From: Methylococcaceae bacterium
GTDB taxonomy: Bacteria; Pseudomonadota; Gammaproteobacteria; Methylococcales; UBA1147
Assembly (NCBI GenBank): GCA_022616595.1
Contig: JAKEEL010000095.1
Span: 1-9,263, forward strand
DNA length: 9,263 bases
Direction of reading: 5' to 3'
Part shown: positions 6,867-9,263 of the stretch, in pieces
How the letters are laid out: each line of letters opens with the position of its first letter
Position numbering within the stretch: the first letter of the stretch is position 1
Translations under genes and position numbers: made by a program
Notes under the pieces: model-generated
The model's database searches: none
What the model was told of the DNA's origin: nothing
The model's input: only the letters and a program-made list of their open reading frames with translations

Positions 6867-7160
6867 GCCTGAAGCGGGGGGAGCCCGTGCGTAGAAAAGA
6901 CCCTGAACGGAAACCGCCCGGGTCGTGATTGGAAGACGATCCTCGTGTTCGGTTGCTTTCGGAACCTGAACCGGAGCGATCGAGGCGATCAGCGCATTCT
7001 GAAAGTTGTCGGATTTTTCACAGACGAAACAGACTTCATCCGTATCGGCAAACGTATGCTCTATCGCATGCTTGATCAGCGCATACTCTGCGACTAGAAA
7101 CGCCGCTATAAGCAGGAAAGCAAAGGCTTTCAGGCTAGTTTTTCGCACCAAGCGGAACAA
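6858..7160 (-). CDS. Small membrane-anchored HxxxH/CxxC protein beside the ZnuD-like receptor
   Basis: The frame stays open to a TTG at 7226, but that TTG belongs to a strong -35 box, so translation should start downstream. The candidates are TTG at 7160 (used here, 100 residues), TTG at 7151 or GTG at 7148; none has a good ribosome binding site. With the 7160 start, residues 3-11 are basic and 12-29 form one hydrophobic segment, either a membrane anchor or an uncleaved signal. Next come HAIEH (31-35) and VCFVCEK (43-49), possible metal ligands or a redox pair. The tail ends YARAPPASGTV. Small proteins with a His motif, a CxxC and an RAPP-type tail resemble the DUF2946-like group often found near metal receptor genes; this link is from memory and not certain. 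The position upstream of a ZnuD-like receptor suggests a periplasmic metal-handling or sensing role (inference). Confidence 0.65.
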   Translation of the reverse strand: MFRLVRKTSLKAFAFLLIAAFLVAEYALIKHAIEHTFADTDEVCFVCEKSDNFQNALIASIAPVQVPKATEHEDRLPITTRAVSVQGLFYARAPPASGTV

Positions 7161-7196
7161 GGACGGGGTTTCTTTCTTGAAAAAAATCGACGGCCA

Positions 7197-7226
7197 ATGA
7201 TAAACGGCAGTAACGGCGAAGGTCAA
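7197..7226 (-). promoter_or_regulatory. Strong sigma70-type promoter for the small CxxC gene and receptor
   Basis: On the minus strand, TTGACC (7226-7221) is followed after 18 bp by TATCAT (7202-7197). Each hexamer matches the consensus at five of six positions, the best promoter match I found in the window. It begins 8 bp after the ubiX stop codon and predicts a transcript start near 7190, which gives a leader of about 30 bases to the TTG at 7160. I looked for a Zur-type AT-rich inverted repeat here and did not see one. Confidence 0.6.
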
Positions 7227-7234
7227 ATATCCAT

Positions 7235-7852
7235 TCAGCCATCCGGGCTATCGCGGGAATCGCTATTGCTTTCGGACTGAAGCCCCGTCCACGGCCGGCA
7301 CAGCCCTGGTGTTTCGATCCCGAAAAAACCAAGGATTCGGCCGACACTGTCATCAATCAATCGTTCCAGCGTTTTCTCGCCTCCGTAGAACGCGGGCAGC
7401 GGCGGGAAAATAATCCCGCCCATTTCGGTCACTGCGACCATGTTCTTGAGATGAATCAGATTCAGCGGGGTTTCCCGCGGAACCAGCAAGAGCCTGCGCC
7501 GTTCTTTCAAGGTGACGTCCGCGGCCCTGGAAATCAAATTATCCGAAAAGCCGTGCGCAATCGCGGAAAGAGTCTTCATGGAACAAGGCGCCACGATCAT
7601 GCCTTCGGTTTTCAATCCGCCGCTCGCGATCGAGGCTGCCACATCGTTCACGTCATGGACCCGGTCGGCCAGCGCATGGACATCCCGGCGCTTCAAATTC
7701 AGTTCGTGCTGAATATTCAAGGCACCCGCGTTGGAAACGACCAGATGGGTCGTCCACTCATCGAGATCCTTCAGCACTTGGAGCAAGCGCAAACCATAAA
7801 CCGCCCCGGTCGCGCCGGTCATTCCGATGATGATCCGTTTGGATTCGGTCAT
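7235..7852 (-). CDS. ubiX: UbiX-family flavin prenyltransferase
   Basis: The 205-residue product matches UbiX/Pad1 enzymes, which attach a dimethylallyl group to FMN to make the prenylated flavin cofactor of UbiD decarboxylases. Visible motifs: IIIGMTGATGAVYGLRLL (7-24, FMN phosphate binding), ASIASGG (73-79), MIVAPCSMKTL (85-95), SRAADVTLKERR (108-119, with Lys116), PRETPLNLIHLKNM (125-138, with Glu127), PPLPAFY (150-156, with Tyr156) and VGRIL (170-174, with Arg172). All the residues expected for catalysis appear present. GMTGATG and PCSMKTL resemble the BsdB/EcdB subgroup linked to aromatic acid decarboxylation as much as housekeeping UbiX, so the physiological role (ubiquinone or aromatic acid) is open. 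No ubiD-like gene is in the window. The frame is open further upstream, but the ATG at 7852 is preferred because it forms an ATGA overlap with pip and starts exactly at the family N-terminus. Confidence 0.92.
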   Translation of the reverse strand: MTESKRIIIGMTGATGAVYGLRLLQVLKDLDEWTTHLVVSNAGALNIQHELNLKRRDVHALADRVHDVNDVAASIASGGLKTEGMIVAPCSMKTLSAIAHGFSDNLISRAADVTLKERRRLLLVPRETPLNLIHLKNMVAVTEMGGIIFPPLPAFYGGEKTLERLIDDSVGRILGFFGIETPGLCRPWTGLQSESNSDSRDSPDG

Positions 7853-8799
7853 CGTTTTACCCGATCCAGCATCGCATTGGTGGCCCGCACCAATCCGTCG
7901 ATCATCTCCTCGCCTCGTGCGACATGGCCGGAATTCGGCAGCACCTCCAGGATCGACCCGGGCAGCGCCTGATGCAAATTGAAGGCCGCCTCCACCGGGC
8001 AAACCAGGTCGTAGCGGCCATGCAGCAGTATGACCGGGATATTCTTGATCTTTCTGCAGCCTTCAACCACTTGGTTTTCCGCGATGAAATACGCATTCGC
8101 CGCATAATGGATTTCCACCCGGACTTGGGCGACAGGATCGGAGGCGGCCATTTCGGACTCCGGTGAATGAAACCCGACGCCCAAAGAAACCAGACGCCCC
8201 CAAGCGTCCCATTCACGCGCGACCCGGCGTTTCGCGAGTTCGTCGCGCCCGTTGAGTCTGCGTTGAAATGCGGAAATCAGGTCATTCCTTTCATTTTCCG
8301 GTACACATTGGCAGAGACGCTGCCACTGTTCCGGATAAATTCGATTCAGGCCATTGACCAGAAACCATTCGAGATCGGCGCGACGGGCCAGAAATACGCC
8401 GCGCAAGACCAGCCCGCAAACCCGATCGAGATGAGACTGGGTATACAGCAGCCCCAGGGTAGCCCCCCAGGAACCGCCGTATACCAGCCAGCGATCGATG
8501 CCGAGCTTCTCGCGAATCCTTTCCATATCCTGCACGAGATCCTGCGTGGTGTTCTTGGAGATTTCACCCTTCGGCGTCGAGCGGCCGGCCGCGCGCTGGT
8601 CGAACAGGATGATCCTGTATTTACGCGGATCGAAAAATCGACGGTGGTCCGGCTTGCAGCCGGATGCAGGCCCGCCATGCAGGAATACCACCGGCAGACC
8701 GAGGCGGTTGCCGCATTCCTCGACATAAATCCGGTGAACGGCATCGACTTCCAGCCGGTGGCAGGCATAGGGTTCCAGCGGCGGGAACAGGTTCTTCAT
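7849..8799 (-). CDS. pip: Proline iminopeptidase (prolyl aminopeptidase, S33 family)
   Basis: This cytoplasmic alpha/beta hydrolase removes N-terminal proline from peptides. Its 316 residues match the family length and the start is typical (MKNLFPPLEPYACHRLEVDAVHRIYVEECGN). Motifs: the oxyanion loop FLHGGPASG (39-47), where the family usually has HGGPG, then LFDQRAAGRSTP (65-76), then GGSWGATLGLLY (108-119) with nucleophile Ser110. REWDAWGRL (195-203) belongs to the helical cap. Asp264 in LLHGRYDLVCPV and His292 in NSGHVARG complete the triad. The stop codon overlaps the ubiX start (ATGA), so the two genes are probably co-translated; no functional link between them is known. The ATG has no clear ribosome binding site. 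A weak promoter-like pair lies upstream, at 8818-8846. Confidence 0.95.
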   Translation of the reverse strand: MKNLFPPLEPYACHRLEVDAVHRIYVEECGNRLGLPVVFLHGGPASGCKPDHRRFFDPRKYRIILFDQRAAGRSTPKGEISKNTTQDLVQDMERIREKLGIDRWLVYGGSWGATLGLLYTQSHLDRVCGLVLRGVFLARRADLEWFLVNGLNRIYPEQWQRLCQCVPENERNDLISAFQRRLNGRDELAKRRVAREWDAWGRLVSLGVGFHSPESEMAASDPVAQVRVEIHYAANAYFIAENQVVEGCRKIKNIPVILLHGRYDLVCPVEAAFNLHQALPGSILEVLPNSGHVARGEEMIDGLVRATNAMLDRVKR

Positions 8800-8817
8800 G
8801 GAGTCGCAAAGGGCTTG

Positions 8818-8846
8818 ATTATTGTGTCCATACCCTACAATTGGAA
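8818..8846 (-). promoter_or_regulatory. Weak candidate promoter for pip-ubiX
   Basis: On the minus strand, TTCCAA (8846-8841) and AATAAT (8823-8818) are separated by 17 bp. The -10 box matches the consensus at five positions, but the -35 at only three. It is the best-spaced pair between the palindromic element and the pip start, so it is offered as a guess. Confidence 0.22.
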
Positions 8847-8874
8847 TACCGCCTGCCGAATCATTAAACAGAAC

Positions 8875-8942
8875 GTAGGATGTGCCGACGAAGGAGGCGC
8901 ATCAAAAGCGGACGATGCGCGTCGTACCTCAGCACATCCTAC
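8875..8942. repeat. 68-bp imperfect palindrome, REP/MITE-like element
   Basis: Two 29-base arms (8875-8903 and 8914-8942) are inverted copies matching at 24 of 29 positions, with a 10-base loop (8904-8913). The outer ends are identical over 11 bases (GTAGGATGTGC) and the inner ends over 7 (GCGCATC). Elements ending in GTAGGATGTGC and containing GCGCATC recur in intergenic spaces of many gammaproteobacterial genomes, as I recall; copy number here cannot be checked. A further GTAGGAT on the minus strand at 8993-8987 may mark a partial second copy. It lies between the terminator of the outer-membrane gene and the pip promoter region. Confidence 0.65.
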
Positions 8943-9023
8943 TTCGGACTATTTTCGCCGGACCAATCGGGGCTGCAAACCATCATATCCTACTGGCCGG
9001 AAGTCGATCTACCTCCCACAAAC

Positions 9024-9059
9024 ACAAAAGCCCCTCGGCAAACGCCGAGAGGCTTTTGT
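9024..9059 (-). terminator. Intrinsic terminator of the outer-membrane protein gene
   Basis: A 16-position stem (9024-9039 against 9044-9059) with one mismatch encloses a 4-base loop. The GC core CTCGGC/GCCGAG is flanked by AAAAGCC/GGCTTTT, so each strand ends in a T-run and it could work in both directions. It sits 24 bases after the stop codon of the gene on its right. Confidence 0.9.
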
Positions 9060-9083
9060 CATACTGCAAGGAAACAGGTCGTC

Positions 9084-9263
9084 CTAGAATTTGAATCCGA
9101 GGTAACCGCCGGCCTGCCAGAACCGCGGGTCGGACCCGTCGATTTTCTGCGCCCAGTGGTAGCGTGCATCGGCACCTACGACAATATTTTTCCAGACGGT
9201 ATATTCGACACCGCCGCCGAAGTTCATACCGGCCATCAATACCGTCGCGGCATTCGACGGCGG
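9084..9263 (-). CDS. Outer-membrane beta-barrel protein, C-terminal part
   Basis: Only the last 59 residues and the TAG stop are inside the window; the rest lies beyond the right edge. The visible part alternates polar and hydrophobic residues in strand-like blocks, such as MNFGGGVEYTVW, IVVGADARYHW and FWQAGGYLGFKF. It ends in Phe, the usual final residue recognised by the BAM outer-membrane assembly machinery. GGGVEYTVWKNIVVGADARYHW is the pattern of small OmpA/OmpW-like barrels with long acidic loops. The exact family cannot be decided from this fragment. A strong terminator follows directly. Confidence 0.8.
   Translation of the reverse strand, partial: PPSNAATVLMAGMNFGGGVEYTVWKNIVVGADARYHWAQKIDGSDPRFWQAGGYLGFKF

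Noticed and set aside
7853..8002. Fifty-codon N-terminal extension of ubiX
   Set aside because: It lies inside pip in another frame, is Gly/Arg-rich, and does not resemble any UbiX; the ATG at 7852 matches the family start and gives the ATGA overlap.
8167..9087. Long plus-strand open frame opposite pip that continues through the palindrome and terminator
   Set aside because: It crosses a clear hairpin terminator and a non-coding repeat and is antisense to an intact enzyme, so it is not a real gene.
1..9263. Any CRISPR array, tRNA, rRNA, transposase or known defence or secretion cluster
   Set aside because: No direct-repeat spacing, RNA gene core or transposase motif was seen, and all recognised genes are metabolic, envelope or stress-related.

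Overview
This 9.3 kb window, of moderate GC content, looks like ordinary chromosome of a Gram-negative bacterium, most likely a gammaproteobacterium. It encodes outer-membrane proteins ending in Phe, a TonB-dependent receptor, a lipoprotein protease, a typical proteobacterial acetyl-CoA synthetase, FxsA and a proline iminopeptidase. Every supported gene lies on the minus strand, so the map reads right to left. The organism guess is inferred from gene content, not from a marker gene.

Right edge (9263 to about 8800): the C-terminal 59 residues of an outer-membrane beta-barrel protein, then a strong hairpin terminator (9024-9059), then a 68-bp imperfect palindrome (8875-8942) that looks like a dispersed REP/MITE-type element.

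8799 to 7235: proline iminopeptidase (pip) and a UbiX-family flavin prenyltransferase, joined by a 4-base ATGA overlap and so probably translated from one mRNA.

7226 to 4785: a metal-uptake-like module. A good sigma70-type promoter (TTGACC, 18 bp, TATCAT) starts 8 bp after the ubiX stop. It precedes a small membrane-anchored protein with HxxxH and CxxC motifs and a 665-residue ZnuD-like TonB-dependent receptor. Two short hairpins lie between the two genes.

4579 to 1797: acetyl-CoA synthetase (acsA) overlaps by one base (TGATG) a lipoprotein trypsin-like protease of the HtrA type that has no PDZ domain. This pairing is unusual.

1646 to 516: an FxsA-family inner-membrane protein, then a TerB-like protein with its own candidate promoter.

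Left edge: about 400 bp without a convincing gene, holding a 19-bp near-perfect palindrome and interrupted open frames on both strands. At the edge itself is the start of a probable exported protein (GTG start, AGAGG ribosome binding site, signal peptide).

I see no rRNA, tRNA, CRISPR array, transposase or clearly new multi-gene system. The parts most worth a second look are the small CxxC protein beside the receptor with its promoter and hairpins, the acsA-protease coupling, and the palindromic element near the right edge.
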